64,000 nucleotides of DNA from Adiantum capillus-veneris (Eukaryota; Streptophyta; Polypodiopsida; Polypodiales; Pteridaceae): contig CM043959.1 of the NCBI GenBank assembly GCA_014529385.2, forward strand, positions 16,867,309 to 16,931,308, in the 5' to 3' direction. The translations under genes and the position numbers were made by a program. A model generated the notes under the pieces. The model did not search any database and was not told the origin of the DNA. It worked only from the letters and a program-made list of their open reading frames with translations. This document shows positions 24,883 to 36,779 of this stretch, piece after piece; within the stretch, counting starts at the first letter, position 1; every line of letters starts with the position of its first letter.

Positions 24883-26190
24883 TCAAATGTGAAAAAATAA
24901 ATAGACATTTTTATTGACGAAGTGAATCATTACAAAATTGGACTTGAGAATCCTTCCAAATCTCCCAAATACAACTCTTTTTGGGGGAAGACATGTGATG
25001 CAAGAGGTTGAACTCTCCATCCTTGTGCTCACAACAGTGCCATCAACTTTGAACCTATATTCAACAGATGTTTCATCCAAATACTCTAGAGAATCTCTTA
25101 CATTCTGTAGTGTCCAATTTGATGTTACTATAAGACTTCTAGGTTCAGTGAAAGGATGGACTTTAGCTTTTAGTTCAAACTCTGGGAAATTTTCATAAGA
25201 GTCTAAAGGAACCCAACCTCCTAATTTGCTTCTCCATCTTCTATAGTCATATCCCAAAACCAAAGACTGGCGGCATAGCTGGTATGAGATAGACAGAGAG
25301 TTTGGGCTAACTCTATAATTGATATTGTCACCAAGATGGAAAATTTCCTTGGTAGCCCAACCTTCTCCAAGGAGAGTTTCTAGTACAGTTGTAGGCAATC
25401 TTCTGTCAAGCCACATTGTCCTTGTCCTCTGCAAATCCACTATTTTGAAACATGCCACAAAGACATGTACAAGTAAGAACCATTGGATTTTGATCCTCCT
25501 TGAAATCCTGCCCAAGGACATAGCTCTGAGGATATCATCTTTGATTTTTGATTTTTGATCAGCAGCTTCCCAATCCAATGATCTTAAGGTGGGAACATGT
25601 AGTTCTTGAAGCTTTCCATGTGCTCATTCTCTTGATGGAACCCTGTATTCTGCATAATAAACAAACAGTGACCCCATTGTTTTGTAAAAAGAGGGCGGCT
25701 TGTCAGCATACATAACATCTGCAATTCCTTTGTGAATTGTTTTGAATGTGCCACTAAGGCTCTCCACAGGCTGCCACTCCATAGCTGTTGAAGAAAAATA
25801 ATTGAAAAAGAAGCAAATAAATTAATAAAATGGGAGAGAGCAATAAGAATGTAAAAAATGATAAGATTTTGTATTGTGTCCCTTACAGTAGGAATGGAGG
25901 ATGGGATGGTCGTTTTGATTCAAAACCATGTCTTTGGTCATATAGACATGTTGAACTTTTGCAAGCCAATCACTGTGAGTTACTTTGAAGGCAAGAATAC
26001 GACCTTTCCAATGGTTCTTTACTTCATCCCACTTGGCTCTCTTCACTATATGTGCACCTTTGCAAGAAGGAAGCATCATCACCCAATCATTCACATGAAA
26101 AGACATGGGTTTCCAAAAACCATTCTCTTTAATGTTATAGAAATCACAAGAAACTATTGTGTGAGAAGGGCGACGTGTAGAGGATGCCAT
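24883..26190 (-). pseudogene. Uncharacterised two-exon gene, convergent to the H3-Ulp1 gene
   Basis: The ATG at 26190 starts MASSTRRPSHTIV. Exon 1 ends at 25887, the intron 25886-25785 has GTAAGG and CAACAG ends and a pyrimidine-rich 3' part, and exon 2 resumes in frame at 25784. About 400 codons result, with one in-frame TGA at 25626-25624. Exon 1 contains FWKPMSFHVNDWVMMLP and AKVQHVYMTKDMVL, which faintly recall a BAH domain, but I would not assign it. Exon 2 is mixed alpha/beta without a motif I recognise. A short (AG)n tract lies just upstream of the start. Its stop is about 145 bp from the end of the H3-Ulp1 gene. Confidence 0.55.
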
Positions 26191-26579
26191 AGAAGCTCAG
26201 AGAGAGAGAGAGAGAGTAAAAATGCACTAAAGAGAAAGTTCCTCTCACTAAACGAACAAAATTTGAAAAGAGTAGGCAGCTAAAAAAGAAAAGTGATTTG
26301 TAATAAATGACGTTGTTTTCAGTGCCTGAAAAGAGAGATTCCATATCTCCTAACTTGATTTTGTGAAATATAAAATGAAGCAAAACATCCGTACTTTGGG
26401 TCCTAAATTTAACGTGAGTGGCCAAAAATACCCCAAATATAGCGGTTTCTAACAGAAGACAAAGACATTTAGTCGTTTTCTGCCAAAATCAAAATTTTTG
26501 AACCCAAAGTAGAGGAGACAAGTGTGCCATACTTTTGTGTACGTGTCAAATGACTATTCGACTATTCCTTAATCCTTAG
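26191..26579. other. 5' flank of the minus-strand gene; no further gene seen
   Basis: Contains the (AG)n tract (26201-26215) and AT-rich DNA. If a promoter for the 26190 gene exists it lies here, but no clear element was found. LINE homology begins at about 26580. Confidence 0.35.
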
Positions 26580-26599
26580 ATTAACAAACAGCCCTTTTC

Positions 26600-28476
26600 T
26601 ACCCGTTTTTGGTCCTAATGGACCACGTTATTCTATCATAAGCCTTATCTAAGTCAAGCTGGATCTAATAAAAATTCCTGCTTAGAGAACTTGGCATACC
26701 CCATTCTCACTATGGTAGCCAGTATGTTGTCATAGATTGATCTTCCTTCATAAATCCATGCTAACAGGGGCAGATGATTTCTGCCAAGGTAGGAGACATT
26801 CGTTCAACGATCATTTTGGCCAAGACTTTGTTAACCACAATAAACATAGTAATTGGTCACCAATGTTTAAGTTAAGAGCATGTAGACTGCTTAGAGATGG
26901 GTTTGATTAATCCCTTCCTCATGCTAAGCTCTAATTTTCTAGAAGTGAATGCTTCATTAATCATGGTCAAGAAGGATGGCTCCAAATCCTCCCAAAATTC
27001 TAAACAAAATTCAATGGTGATTCCATCACAACTTAGGGATTTTTCCTTGCCCAACTTCTTTAAAGTGAACCAACATTCTTGTAAGGTAATTGCTCTCTCT
27101 AAGTAGTCTGCTTTACCTTTGTCCACCACCCTTAACATTGCTTCAAACATTTTAGTACTAGCCTTAGTGATTGTGGGTGATGACAAGTCCTCTTTCCCAA
27201 TAATTGTGCTGAGATAGCCAACAATCATCTGAGCCATCTTGTCTGGGTTGTCAATCTTCTCCCCTTTATCATCAAGCAGTGATGTGATGGAGGCTTGTCT
27301 CTCTTTTACCTTAATAGACTTGAGCAATGCCTTTTTGCTAGTTTCCTCATTCATAACATGACTCTCTTTGTCTTGGAGTCTGAGAGAATTAATCTCCTCC
27401 CAATCACTGGTCAAGAGGGACTGCTTAATATTTAGCCATTATACGTGCTCTTGTTTCGATGTGCATCCTTGCACCTTCTTATGTCCGATCTCTTTGAACC
27501 AAGCAGAACAAGTTGACCCCTCGTAAGTTTTGTTATTAATAGCAATTTGAATTTTTTTGCAAAACTTTTTTCAAGGTTTAGGACTCCCTTTTACAATATC
27601 TTGATTCAGCTCCCTGGCAGCTTTAGACGCCAGTGCCTTGGAATGAAGGTCTTTAAACAAGTTTGGGCTAGTAGTCAGTAGTTTCTTATGTCCTTGTGGT
27701 TGATATTGGTCTTTTGCCCCAAGGGGAAGTGATCCAAGAATATTTCTTGTGTGAGAACTTCTATATCAAGAGATGATAGTACCCAGTCGGCATTGTTGAA
27801 AAATATATCCTGTCCAGCCTGGACACTGATTGGGTATCTTGCAGACAGTGAAAGGACAACCCTACACCATCTCTCTAGGGGCCAATTTTCTAGGCATCAG
27901 CCAACGTCCATTTCTCCTCCAAAGTCAACCATTTTCTAAGCTCACCTCGCGAAAGAATATTTGAAGAACCATTTTTGTCTTGCCTTGCACACACCATGTT
28001 AAAGTCCCCTACTAAGCATAAGTTACCTCATTTTGCAATTGGGAGGGGTCATTCCAAATATTTCCTTCACATGTGGAATCATTTGGTGCATACACATTCA
28101 TGAGGGTGAACATGGTATTGTTTACCTTGACTGACATGCCCAGTGCTCTCCCGGACGGGTGTTGGTAGACAATTTTTGGTTCTAGGTCCCTATGGTTACC
28201 TGTCATAACCTTGCTAGATTCATTAGCCGCAAAACCATAAAACAAAAGGATTTTCACAAGAACCAATTTTTTGAGTGACGCAACATCAAGATGGTGTCCT
28301 TGCAAGCACCAGCAAAACACCCCTCTTCTCCTCTTCATTAAGTTTGCCAAAGCGATTCTGACTTCTCCTTTGTCCTTATTCCTTTCAAATTCCAAGAAAA
28401 CACTTGTAAGGGAGGGTTTATGGGGAAATACGAACAAATTCCTTAACATGAGATCCATTCTGACCCCAAGACTCAC
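26600..28476 (-). pseudogene. LINE ORF2 remnant (endonuclease and RT fingers)
   Basis: The endonuclease-like part (28476-28012) includes GVFCWCLQGHHLD, VLVKILLFYGFAAN and FTLMNVYAPND, the typical 'NVYAP' strand of plant LINE endonucleases. After stops and frameshifts the RT begins at 27414, with CDGITIEFCLEFWEDLEPSFLTMINEAF as its most typical segment. At least four frame interruptions are visible. It cannot encode an active protein. Confidence 0.75.
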
Positions 28477-28488
28477 TCACTTTTCCTA

Positions 28489-28990
28489 TTAACGAGGGAG
28501 ATTCCTAGCTGTCTGGGGGATCATATCTTGTTGTACTTCAAAAGCATTATGAAGAGGAAGAGCAAGATCCCCCTTTTCCCGTGAGACGGGGTTAGTTTTT
28601 TTTCCCTTACCCTTTCCTAAGCGGGTATGGTCCATTCTCCTCCTCTGGCTAGATTTTTTATTCTTTTGCTTGCCAGATGTTGTGTCGGAACTGTTTGCCA
28701 CATTAGAAGCCACCATAAACAATCGAGGTTTTGAAGTTTGGAAAACACATGTTTTCTCCCTCAATGTCTCTTGATTAGTGTGAGGTGGCTTTGAGCTATT
28801 AGGATCCACATGTAGAAGTGGTTGAGGTGAGTCTTTTACCCTTTGTATCCTTAGAACATTCCATTTTTCCTCCTTCTGCAAGATGTTCCTCACCCTTCTC
28901 CATTTCCTCTTGTGCCCTCGGTCTCAGTGGAAAATCTCAAGCAAAGTGACCAAAATTTTTACATCCATAGCAAGCCTCAAACTGTCATAG
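28489..28990 (-). pseudogene. LINE ORF1 C-terminal remnant
   Basis: Minus-strand frame with CYGCKNFGHFA followed by a stop, the start of a CCHC zinc knuckle whose last Cys is lost. It is followed by a Ser/Lys-rich stretch (QKNKKSSQRRR, GKGKGKKTNP). This suits the RNA-binding ORF1 protein of plant LINEs and lies directly before the endonuclease. Confidence 0.55.
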
Positions 28991-29051
28991 AATTACTTTA
29001 AGGCCACCCCCAACATCAACTAACATTTTTTTTGGGAAGGCGAGGGGGGGG

Positions 29052-30514
29052 TGTAATAGAATTTAACTAATAGCTTGATTGAAGAAGAAGAGAATTGAAC
29101 ATAGTGAGCATTTCATTAGGAGAATTAGCTGGTGTAGATAGACAGAGTGCTTGGTTGGAGATAGCAACAGTTTACACATTCCTAATTAACATGGCATGAG
29201 CAATAACTTGTAAAAGAGAGAGAATTAAAGAAATTGACAACAGTTCCCCCCTCCAATATTATAGATTCTCCCATCAAGAGAGACTTGGTACAATACAATC
29301 TTTGTGTTCCTTGAGACCTATTTGGTGGCATGAAGATGGAAGCTTCATGCACCCACTTAGGCTTGAAAAACAGCAATTAACTACTTACAATGAACAAGAA
29401 AATTGGTGGAACCCTTAATCCCAAGACCTCAAACACCTTCGAAGGTGAAGAGAGCTGGCAGAGAATGAGGAAGATGAGGGAAGAAGATGTATTCCTACGA
29501 GACATAATATACTCTCCTCACATATAATATCTCTTTTAAACATAGCTTAGTAATTAGTGATAATGAAGATGAAGAGAATGATAAGCATTGCATTGAGCAT
29601 GGCTCTTGATTGGATTTTCACTCCATAGCCAAGAGTTGTTGGTGTAGGCTCTCAACTTCTCAAGCTTGTAGAAGGAGATGGATTCCTTGCTTCACACAAG
29701 AGTGTGTGTAAGAGTGTGGCTCATGGGATGCAAGAATGAGAGAGAGAGAAATTGATTTTGTTCCCTAGAATACTCTAGCGTGAAGCCTATTGGTCCACCC
29801 CTAGCCAATGAGAGGCCTCATGCATTTCAAGCAAGGTGTGTAGTCTTTTGACAAGTGTCCTCCTTTCCCCCTTTTGGAGACAGCTTGAATAATTCATTAA
29901 TTAATCTAATTTCTTATTGGACCTTCCTTTAGTCCATCCAATAGGATTCTGGCACACTATGAGGGCAACAAGGCTAGGGGCTTGACGTGTGTCCCCTTTG
30001 CCTCTTATGGCTTGGGTGATTCTTGGCGCGTGCGTGTGTGTGTGTGTGTATTCTCTCTCATCTCCCTAGAGATAGGGCTCTCCCCCTCCTTAGTAGGAGT
30101 CCTTGTTGACTTTGAGCACCTCAAGCACCTTAGTTAGGATCTTAGTCATCAAGCACCGAAAGCACACCCTTAGCTTGCCTAAGGTCTAAGCACAACCCTA
30201 GCTTTCCTAAGGTCTAAGCTCAGCCCTAGCTTTGCCTAAGGTCTAACGACTTTTAACATTAACATTTGGAGGCCTTTAATGAAGCTAACCCTAAGGTCTT
30301 TAAGCTCCATTAGTGCACATTTCTCTTTTGTGGACCATCTCCTTTTGGACCCTTATAGAGATGTAGGCATCTCCCTTCGTGGTCCGCTGGGTGAGATAAG
30401 TGTAGCAGCACATTCTAACATACTAACCCTTGTTCCCATTTATCTTTACACATTAAATGATCAGTTTAATATGAGAAAATCGTTTAGGATAGTTAGATAT
30501 TAGTTTTTATGATA
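29052..30514 (-). repeat. 3' LTR of chromovirus D (about 1,463 bp)
   Basis: In the minus sense it starts TATCATAAAAACTAATATC and ends TTCTATTACA. It is related to the LTRs of element C (TGTCATTAAATATC...CCATTACA), including the segments around 'gatcatttaatatg', 'ccttagggttagcttcattaa' and 'tcaaggaacacaaagattgtattgt'. The first base pair of the LTR is TA instead of TG, either a mutation or a boundary error of two bases. It contains a (GT)n run near 30031-30049. Confidence 0.8.
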
Positions 30515-32700
30515 CTACCTCTCTCTTGAAAGCATAGTTATCCTCGACTATGAGGTAGAGATGGTAAAGTCTTAGTCATGAGTCCATTGGTCTTAGTGGG
30601 TAGAGGATCCATGTTTACCCTACAGAATCATTCCAGAGTGGATGACTAATCTACTTGGGTGCTTGAGAGACACTGTCTGCCCCGCAAGCATGTCTACTCA
30701 TTAGTCCATATCATACTTTCAAAGTAGAGTGACAAGTTCTACTTGGTCTTTGGGAGACGTCGTCACCACAAACTTGATCCTAAGCATGCATACTTCTTAA
30801 AATTGTGCACAATAAAAAAAGGGAGTCTTAGAAGACAAAAAAATTTATTTGTTTACAATGTATGTACATTTGCTTACTCTAAAGCATCATGTAAGCATTG
30901 ACAAGGTTCATACTATCCTTTAGTTACATACCTTGCATCCATCTAGCATCTTCAAAGGGATAGTTTTTGAATTTGATAAGATACCGTCGGATGATCTTAC
31001 CATGCTATAGTACCTTGTCTTCATACTGGATGGATGCGGACCGGAGCACCTCTTCTTGATTCTCAATCTCTAGAGGGTCTTCAATTATGGCCTCTCTTGG
31101 TGGCTCTCCTTTGTAAGGCTTAAGTAGGCTCACATGGAAATCATTGAGCATGATTCAATGGTTGGGCAACTATAATTGATAAGCCATCTTGATGATGGGC
31201 TTAAGAATTTGAAAGGGGCCATAATATCTTTTTGCTAGCTTAGCATAATACTTATGGTGGCCTGTGGGATTCTTGCTCGTAGTGTTCCTTAGACGAGCCT
31301 TAGGGAACTTGAGTAAGACCCAATCATTTTCCTTAACGGCTGAGGCTCTTATGTGCTTGATAGCATCAGCCTTTTTTCTTTGTTGTGAGATGGATATAGA
31401 CTCCTTAATCTTCTTGAAAGAATCTTGTAGGTCACGACTATACTCATCAGCAGTGAAGATCTTTCCATGTACCTTAAATAGCAAAGGACTTTTAGATCTT
31501 CCCTCTATGATCTCAAAAGGTTCTTTACATGTAGAAGTATATACAGTGTTATTGTTGTAAGCACTCTGCCAAAGATAAGTACTTCTCCCATTAGGAGCGT
31601 TGAACTACTTTTGTGACATAGGATTTTAGTAGATCAAGGATCGTAAGGTTGGCTATCTCAGTTTGGCCATCCGTTTGTGGGTGATAGACCAAGGAGAAGT
31701 TTATCCTTGTGCCTAGATTCTCAAAGAGACCCCCCCAAAAATTACTGGTCATTCTGGGATCTCTATCCGACACGATAGATGTGGCAAGCCATGATACTTG
31801 AAGATCTGTGATATGAAGAGGGTTGCCATTTGGTGTGCCTTAATAGTCTTTTTGACAGGTATAAAATGAGCTTGTTTACTAAACCTATCTACTATTGTCC
31901 ATGTTCTTGTATTCCCATGGATAGACTTAGGCAATCCAAAGATAAAATCCATGTATATTCTCTCCCATGGTGAATCAGGGACAGGCAATGGCTGAAGCAA
32001 TCCGGGTTTCTTCCCTCTATCAAACTTCATCCTTTGGCATGCCATGCATTTTGAAACATACTCTTGTATGTCTGTTTTCATGGCAGGCCAATAGAAGTAC
32101 ATCTCTACTCCTCAAAGAGTAGGTTGAATCCCTCTATGCCCCGCATAAGGAAGAGCATGGGATTCATACATCACTTTCTCACGGAGTGAGTGAGTTAGTA
32201 ATGCATAGCCTATTGCCATAGAGAAGATAACCATCCTTGAGAGTGAATGGTTCTTCTTTCTTCCCTAGTCCAAGGGCTGAAATGACATCTTTGAAGTCGG
32301 GATCAATAGCACACTCATCTATCATGGAAGATAGATCATTGTGAGTAGCTATGGATACCGCATTCACCTTTGGCCATTGTGAGAGTGCATCAGCCACTTG
32401 ATTGTGCTTGCCAGCAATGTGAGCAATGTGAAAATGAAATTGTGAAATAAATTTTTCCCAGTTCATTTGTTTGTCGGATAACTTGGTTTGTGTCATGAAA
32501 TACTTGAGGCTTTGATGATCCATTCATAGGATGAATGGAGTCCCCAAGAGGTAGTGCTTCCATGTGTCTAGGGCATGTGGGACAGCTAATAACTCCTTTT
32601 CGTAGATGCCCAATACTTGCTCATCAGAGTTGAGTCTTTGACTCTCATATGATATGGTATGCCCTTCTTGACGCAAACATTAGGAAAAGTTTGGACTCAA
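30515..32700 (-). mobile_element. Chromovirus D internal region (RNase H end, integrase, chromodomain), truncated
   Basis: In minus-strand order: the RNase H end (DHQSLKYFMTQTKLSD and HIAGKHNQVADALSQW at 32523-32300), the integrase zinc site (CMACQRMKFDRG), the core (MDFIFGLPKS, then SDRDPRMTSNFW, then PQTDGQTEIANL) split by a frameshift near 31770, the C-terminal segment (NDWVLLKFPKARLR, KRYYGPFQILKP) and a chromodomain-like end (YLIKFKNYPFEDARWMQ, about 30985-30935) after a TAG. The DDE residues are all present although the frame is broken. RT, protease and gag are missing; homology ends near 32690 at a duplicated segment. Confidence 0.85.
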
Positions 32701-32851
32701 TTTTGGGCCAAGAGGTAGTCCCCAAGAGGTAGTGCTTCCACGTGTCTAGGGCATGTGGGACAGCTTATAACTCCTTTTCGTAGATGCCCAATACTTGCTC
32801 ATCAGAGTTGAGTCTTCGACTCTCATATGCTATGGTATGCCCTTCTTGAAG
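32541..32851. repeat. 178-bp-period direct duplication inside D
   Basis: A block of about 132 bp beginning TCCCCAAGAGGTAGTGCTTC at 32541 recurs at 32719 with few changes. It corresponds to RNase H coding sequence, so it is a local duplication, or a template switch, at the truncated end of D. Confidence 0.9.
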
Positions 32852-32852
32852 C

Positions 32853-33240
32853 CATGTCAGCATAGAAAGAGATAATGAAAATTTCTTTTTTTTTCTTTTT
32901 CATGGAAGTCTAGACAAAGATAATGAAAAAAAATAATTCTTTCTCTAGATTTCCATTATCTTTTTCTTTTTCTTGTAAGAAATGCCATGTCAACATAGAG
33001 AGATAATGAAAATTTTATTTTTTTCTTTTTCATGTCAGCATAGAGAGGTAATGAAAAATTTATTTTTTTTTCCAAAAATCCGGATATTTTTCTCATCAAA
33101 AGTTGTGTGTATTAAATACTCTAAAAGCTATCTAGCTGTAACACTTAACTTTTTGCCACCGCTAAAAATTCAATGCCGAGTATCTCAATTTTTTGCATTT
33201 TTGAAAAGCATACGCTCGTTTTCTTAGATCATTCTCCCCC
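32853..33240. repeat. AT-rich repeats with CATGTCAGCATAGA units; no gene
   Basis: A unit of the form CATGTCAGCATAGAGAGATAATGAAAA followed by T-rich sequence appears at about 32853, 32989 and 33032, with inverted and partial versions between. The rest up to 33240 is AT-rich with no domain. Confidence 0.6.
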
Positions 33241-33249
33241 CCATTTCTC

Positions 33250-35890
33250 CTTGCATGCTCTCACTCACAAATAGAGGACATTTCTTTCCTCCATTGACCT
33301 CACCTGCTTCTGTAAACAGTATCTCACTTTTTTCATGTCTCAATCCACTCCTACAGCTTCTTCACGGGCCAACTTCTACAAGGAATCGAAGAGATATATA
33401 TCATATGCATGTAGAATCATATGCACGTAGAGCATATAAGCCTCTTTGTAAGAAAAACAAGCGGAATATCATTTCAGAAGCTTTGAAGGAGAACCTCAGA
33501 TCCTAGGGCATGATAAATGTGGACCTTTGGATGCACGAAAAAATGTATCCCAAGCTTCCCATCACAAATGCCACTCCACCTTTCAAGGATATAAATTCTT
33601 TGGTGAACGATGTTGGAGATGGGCCAATGGCTTGTATGGATACACCAAGCACTTAGCCGCAAAAAATAATGTTTTGCAACTAGAGAGAGACATCGCATGC
33701 AGAGAAATTATGTGCTTACACACGAAAGTCGTGCAATGTGCTCAGCTGATTAAACACAACGAGAAGCACATGAAGGAGCTTACTCAATAATTCAGAGAAA
33801 AAAAAACAGTGCTAGGTCTTCACCAAAGAGAAAGGAGACTACAAGACATCAAGGACTTGAAGGTTTTCTCGGGAGAATTAAGAAAAGAGTGCAAGCCATC
33901 ACTATCCTTGTTAGGTTTACAATCCTAAACTCTTAGACATATCTCTTATGTTTGATATGTATGTAAAGAGCTTTGCTTCACCCCGACAAAGAAGTGGAGC
34001 TTAACACAACCTCCTTTGCACCTTACAATCTCATTTTGAATCGCAAAAACATCGTTGGCCTCTTAGATGACAAACGGTATGGTAAGATCGTTGCTAAGTA
34101 GCTTGACAGACTTTTAAAGGAGAACCAATTAGATGCTTGTGATGTTCAATCGATTTTAGATGAAACTGGAATATCCAATAAAGGATACACCACAATATTC
34201 AAGTATGTGATGTCCTTTAAAGTTTTCATTTTGTTAATAAGATTTTAGCAATTAAGAAAGGACTTAGGGTTCTGACTTTTGGTACTCATGTCTGTGCAAA
34301 CATGGGTAAAAAATATTCATATGAAGTACACCCTACTTCCACACCCTTTTCCTATTCAAAAAACACAACAAGAGATTAACAAGGAGGTGCTTCAAGCTCT
34401 GGGTAGTCCTTTTTACATTGAATCGACATATAGGTCACCAAAAGGAGAGGAAGTGGTATTAAATAAGTATAACAATATTTTCTATGATTTGATCGCTTTG
34501 CAAACATACATTTTATAGCTATTCGATGTTACCATCGAAGAGTGCAATGGTGTCCTAAAGTTTGTCATCAAGCTAGATGAATGTGAGCTTGTAAAGGAGA
34601 CAAAGGCTGAGTGAGTCACAATCACACTCATGAACAAAGCTTTGGATGCAAGCATTCCATATGATGATCCTAGAAACTTTAATATACAATCTGAGAACAA
34701 CATTTTCCTTCTTGCAACCTTTAAGGTGAGCTCAATGAGCATTACAAAAAGCTTGATGACAATTGAATGGTCTTGTAATCCAAATTTATATTTTCAGGTG
34801 CTAGCTGAGAACTTCAATATAATGAATTGGGTTTTCCATTAAACTAGAATCCCAAAAATTATTAGTGAGCAAAGAAATGAACAGAAGCTGGATGTAGAGG
34901 GCATCCTACACTATAGAGTGGCATATAGTGGGGGACCTAAAGGCTTTGAAATGCATGTACAACGTTTCCAAAGGAGAAACAAGCAAAAGCCCTTGCTTAT
35001 ATATTGCATGGGAGTGGTTCATATCTTGAACAAAATATATTGGAGGAGAGCACCGGACAGGCATCTTCGCGACCCCATCTTTCCACCTATTTTGGATATC
35101 CCACTTTCTAAATTGCACATAGCACAATGCATGGACTTTGTAGGATAATAGAGAAACTAATGTTTCTCGAATTTGTTTTGCTTGGACTACGCGACCTCTC
35201 CCTGGAAAACAAAGGGCAATCTCAGCTTTGGAGACAGTCTTCTTCGAAGTGGGTTTGTACAAAGGACATGTTAAGATAGAGCACGATGAAAAGAGGTCTA
35301 AGAATGGGCGAGATGTTCCAAAGAAGCTACCAATTGGTAGTGTGAAAGCTTGACTCTTTTTGTCAATGCCCACGACTAGTCATAGTGCACAAGAAAGACA
35401 AGCACTGTGATACAACAAGTGGAAAAATTTGCACAATGCTGTAGTTGATCATGCAGACAATGGTGCCGCAAGGACTCGCAAGGCAAATGTATGGAAAACC
35501 TTGGATACAATATTCAAGTATTGTGAGGTGAACTCGTGGATTGTAGCTAACTATGCCAATTGCCAAGAAGCTGTGGAGGCATTCCACAAGACATTTATAA
35601 GTGCATGGACAAACCAGCATATCACTCACTACATGGTAATGTAATTGGTTTGATAACGTGATAATCTTTTGAATTATAAATATATAGCTGTTTAATGTTA
35701 GTGCTTGTTATTTGCACATCACATATCTGTAATCACATACCTTGGTTTGCAAGGGAGTATGGCAGCTTGGGTTTTTTGTCCACACAGAGCATGGAAAAAA
35801 CCCACTACCAAGATCGTAACGGATCCGCCATTGTTGGCATTGTTGTCATCTTTACGTGTATGCGTTTGACAGTGTTCAGTTTGTCATAGA
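33250..35890 (+). pseudogene. Unknown multi-exon gene remnant
   Basis: A series of plus-strand coding-like blocks separated by AT-rich gaps: a basic segment (KPLCKKNKRNIISEALKENLRS, 33436-33501), a charged coiled-coil-like block (33660-33890), a block with GLLDDKRYGKIVAK (34045-34100), a longer block at 34279-35145 (LDECELVKETKAE, then NKALDASIPYDDPRNF), and 35400-35890 with HLICNHIPWFAREYGSLGFLST-like sequence. The last resembles a 'YMH...H...GS...FS...E' pattern that I associate loosely with transposon-derived proteins, without certainty. Many stops are in frame. A GT-AG intron may lie at about 35636-35697. I cannot name a family. Confidence 0.35.
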
Positions 35891-36099
35891 CACTCTTCTA
35901 GAGTTGAAGACACTGACAGTGACAGTTCTTTGAGATTCTATCTTGCCAATTTAGCCACTTTGATCAGTGTTTCAATCATTGTACACATTTGTTTTGGGTT
36001 CAGAAGTCAGTTTTGCAAGGGAGACTCTGTCGAATTTTTTTAAAGGTTTTCTATCATCTTCTTTAGTGCAACGAATCTATCACTTTTATTCCTTGTCGA

Positions 36100-36690
36100 G
36101 TGATGGATTCATCATCGGAGGACTCTTTGTTCAACATTGAGAAGTTAGATCACACTAACTTTCCATTTTGGAAGGAAAAAATTTACAATGCCTTAGTACA
36201 GAAGAAGCAAATCTGGCCGATAAAGATGAAGGGGATAAAGCCTGAGGATATGGATGAGTATGATTGGCAGAATTTGGATGAGCTTGCCAGGTCCACCATC
36301 ATGCTGACTTGGTCAAAGAATGTGTACTTCAATCTGAACATAGAAAAGACTAGCTATGAGTTGTGGAAGAAGTTATGTGACTTGTATGAGAAGCAAAGTG
36401 TAGCATTACAGGTTTATTGGCTGAAAAAATTAGTTGATTTGAAGATGGATAAGGGTACACCCATGTGTAACCATCTCAATGAGTTCAACACAATTTTCAG
36501 TCAGCTTTCTGCACAAGGAGTCAATTTCAACGATTCGGTCAAAGCAATGTTCTTGCTAGTTAGGTTTCTAGAAAGTTGGGATACTTTTTGCACAGCCATA
36601 AGTAACTCAAACCTCCTAATGGTTTAACATGTGTTGATGTTGAGGGAAGTTTTCTTATTGAAGAGGTTAGCAGGAAGAATCTTGATGTGC
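36100..36690 (+). pseudogene. Ty1/copia gag fragment
   Basis: The ATG near 36100 opens a 175-codon frame with LDHTNFPFWKEKIYNAL, YELWKKLCDLYEKQ and LNEFNTIFSQLSAQG, the N-terminal and UBN2-type gag segments of copia elements. A frameshift near 36614 ends the frame early; the next frame continues with GLTCVDVEGSFLIEEV and then homology stops near 36690. No zinc knuckle, protease or LTR is attached. It is a different family from the copia element at 11176-16264. Confidence 0.8.
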
Positions 36691-36779
36691 TCACCATCTC
36701 TTCTCCTCATCTCCTCTTCTTGGGGCTCCCTTGCTCAAAGTGGGGTTGCAAGAAAGGCACAAGGCATGGCCAGGGGGTG

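Larger units (their letters stand above)
26580..29000 (-). mobile_element. L1-like LINE, truncated after the RT fingers
   Basis: On the minus strand the order is ORF1 end with a decayed CCHC knuckle (about 28990-28489), an endonuclease-like segment (28476-28012), a linker, and the first half of RT (27414 to about 26590). RT reads KKLGKEKSLSCDGITIEF, GLIKPISK, then frameshifted pieces equivalent to LAKxLxxRLS and DKAYDRITW. The catalytic YADD-type box is not reached, so the 3' end is missing. The 5' end touches the LTR of chromovirus D at 29052. Confidence 0.8.

Noticed and set aside
24883-26190. Firm assignment of the minus-strand gene as a BAH-domain protein
   Set aside because: Only a loose resemblance in exon 1; no diagnostic residues could be confirmed by eye.
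22215-26283. An integrated giant-virus segment as the source of the histone gene
   Set aside because: Some large DNA viruses carry histones, but the GT-AG introns and plant-like CENH3 features point to a plant gene or a transposon that took one up. Kept only as a remote alternative.
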